Source of the DNA: Gordionus sp. m RMFG-2023
Lineage: Eukaryota > Nematomorpha > Gordioida > Chordodea > Parachordodidae
NCBI RefSeq assembly: GCF_954871325.1
Contig: NC_088777.1
Span: forward strand, 14,299,366-14,363,365
Direction of reading: 5' to 3'
DNA: 64,000 nucleotides
Position 1 is the stretch's first letter. Each line of letters starts with the position of its first letter. The translations under genes and the position numbers were made by a program. Under the pieces are notes generated by a model that worked only from the letters and a program-made list of their open reading frames with translations, did no database searches and was not told where the DNA came from. Shown piece by piece: positions 62,430 to 64,000 of the stretch.

Positions 62430-63300
62430 AGTAGTAAGGCGGACTATCTTAAATGGTTTTTTTTGTGATATCCTTAAGGTTTCAATTGAATTTAAATGAA
62501 TGATAGTTACTGACCATCCAAAATATTATTCCTATAAGATAACCATTTTTAGTCTATGCAGTTTATCATGGTACTCCGTCTTGTTGAAATACACGTCATT
62601 ACATAATGAATACAGGGATGATTGGGTGAAATGGATGATCTAATATTTATTAATATTTCAAAATTTTTGGTATGTCGTTTATAAAATCCGAAGTGTTTGA
62701 TATGCCATTTACAAAAGCCAGACTTCCAATAGATTTTGAACTCATAAAATCCCATATCATTGTGCTCTCTTGATATTTAACAGTTTATTTAAACAATCAT
62801 GTTGAAAGGCTTCATACAAATTTCTGACTACATGATTCCTAACATTACTATAATTTATGAAACGAAAAACGATATTCACCCAGGGGAACGTATTCCCTTT
62901 CAGGGTCCAATTCTTTTTAATCATCCTTGATAGTATTCTTTTAATATTATAAGGTAGATTGTAGAAATAGGTTAGGTCGCAATAATGACAAATTTATAAA
63001 AAAATTCTAAACGAATATCCCATTTTATGAATTCTCCTTTGGCATGTTGTTGCAGAAATCTGTTTTCCTATTATAGATCTTCCGCTCATAAATCAAATTC
63101 TGGGTGTTTGCATGACTTTTTTTAAAAGTTTGGCGAAAGAAAAGTACTTGTTCTGGTTCCTGTGAAAAATGGGTTATGGCTCTTATTCCTAAATTTGACG
63201 CGTTTCCGAGAGTTCCAGGTTTGGCTTCCTTAATATGACGCGTTTCTGAGGATAACAATATAAACCCTGTAAAATGAATTACACAACATATTATATCATA
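62430..63300 (-). mobile_element. Decayed Tc1/mariner-like DNA transposon
   Basis: On the - strand the order fits a Tc1-type transposase. ISATTCQRRIHKMGYSFRI (second helix-turn-helix, about 63050-62995) is followed by NIKRILSRMIKKNWT and WVNIVFRF (about 62950-62860). Then comes RVFQQDGVP (the catalytic-Asp block FQQDGAP, about 62590-62565), and a worn equivalent of WPxNSPDLNPIENLW follows near 62520-62460. Stop codons fall inside these blocks and frames shift, so it is dead. It lies in PPP6C intron 7. A hAT MITE interrupts its upstream side. Confidence 0.7.
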
Positions 63301-63307
63301 TTTAGAA

Positions 63308-63948
63308 TAGATAGGGCTGTGCCGATCCACATATTTTTCACCGATCCTATCCGATCCGATATTGGTTTAAAACCGACCCATATTTATATTGATTTTTTAC
63401 CACTACCCTTTGAACCAAATGTAATTAAGAAATCAATATTTTTTATGCAAAAAATCGAAATGCATTTATTTTAATTTTTTTATTTCTAGAATAATTAAAA
63501 AAAGTTTATGGATGTTGGTAGTATTAAATGAATTTTTTCCTCCCCGTGAAATTTAGAATTCCGCAGATAACGCATTTTGCAAAATTATCTTTATCTTTTC
63601 TAAAATATTTCCATAATTCAGATACCATATTTTAAAATAATCTTTTATTTAAAGTATAAATAATAAAATTGAAGTTATTATTTTAAAAAGATTTAAAATA
63701 AATAAAACTTTGGGTGTTCCTTTCTATTTTTATAAAAAAAATTTAAAATACTATAAATTTATTAAAAAAAATAAATAAAATTTTAGGGGTGTTGTGCATT
63801 TGCATTGTTTAAAAAAAGATAATTTAGAAAATATTATTAATGTAAAATAAATATACATAAAATAACAAAAAAAAGAAAAGTAAAAAGATCGGATCGGTTT
63901 TTTTACAGATATCGGCCCTACCCGATATTTAATATTGGTGCAGCCCTA
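63308..63948. mobile_element. hAT-type MITE with exact 8-bp target duplication ATTTAGAA
   Basis: The left end TAGATAGGGCTGTGCCGAT and the right end GGTGCAGCCCTA are inverted repeats (core TAGGGCTG). ATTTAGAA flanks both sides at 63300-63307 and 63949-63956. The ends carry repeated CGATCC/GATCGG motifs on an AT-rich interior with no open frame of note. It appears recent compared with the Tc1 relic it sits in or beside. Confidence 0.85.
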
Positions 63949-64000
63949 ATTTAGAAACTACTTGCGCTTTTGAGAATGACCACTCAAAATTTAAAAATGG

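Noticed and set aside
1-64000. tRNA, rRNA or CRISPR-like arrays
   Set aside because: No cloverleaf, rRNA or spaced identical short repeats were recognised; the tandem arrays present have diverged ~115-bp units tied to hAT elements.

Overview
The window is animal nuclear DNA. It is strongly AT-rich, its genes are cut into many small exons with GT..AG introns, and the space between and inside genes is full of decayed DNA transposons. The four genes all lie on the + strand and are clear relatives of metazoan genes. They are a KMT2C/D (MLL3/4, trithorax-related) histone methyltransferase (2409-18200, 5' end missing), a SPDEF-type ETS transcription factor (26074-28883, whole), a calpain-7 (41132-54871, whole) and a PPP6C-type phosphatase catalytic subunit (59535-62014, 3' end beyond the window). 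An ETS factor with a Pointed domain, KMT2C/D with FYRN/FYRC, and calpain-7 with paired MIT domains together point to an invertebrate animal. I cannot name the phylum from this sequence. Exon boundaries were read by eye from splice sites, reading phase and remembered family sequences. Phases agree across every junction of the proposed models.

Layout. 1-2137: decayed Ty3/Gypsy element on the - strand, just upstream of the first recognisable KMT2 exon. 2409-18200: KMT2C/D-like gene, 14 exons seen, with a piggyBac relic and hAT-type MITEs in its introns. 18201-26054: long AT-rich stretch with no gene seen. 26055-28883: SPDEF-like gene of five coding exons. 28884-41131: transposon graveyard holding two hAT elements with perfect 8-bp target duplications, a MITE, a long foldback element split by one of those hATs, a larger hAT with about 115-bp tandem repeats, and a LINE endonuclease remnant. 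41132-54871: calpain-7 in 16 exons, with a Mutator-like MITE in intron 3 and a Gypsy fragment in intron 15. 54872-59534: gap holding a long inverted-repeat element (about 56360-59465) filled with hAT relics. 59535-62014: seven exons of the PPP6C-like gene, followed by an intron carrying a Tc1/mariner relic that is itself interrupted by a hAT MITE.

The genes do not form a pathway. KMT2C/D writes enhancer H3K4 methylation, SPDEF is a sequence-specific transcription factor, calpain-7 is a protease linked to ESCRT-III through its MIT domains, and PP6 is a Ser/Thr phosphatase. The most distinctive feature is the mobile DNA. Several different hAT families each carry their own G+C-rich short motif repeated many times near the ends, standing out on the AT-rich background, and the insertions are nested deeply enough to give a relative chronology.
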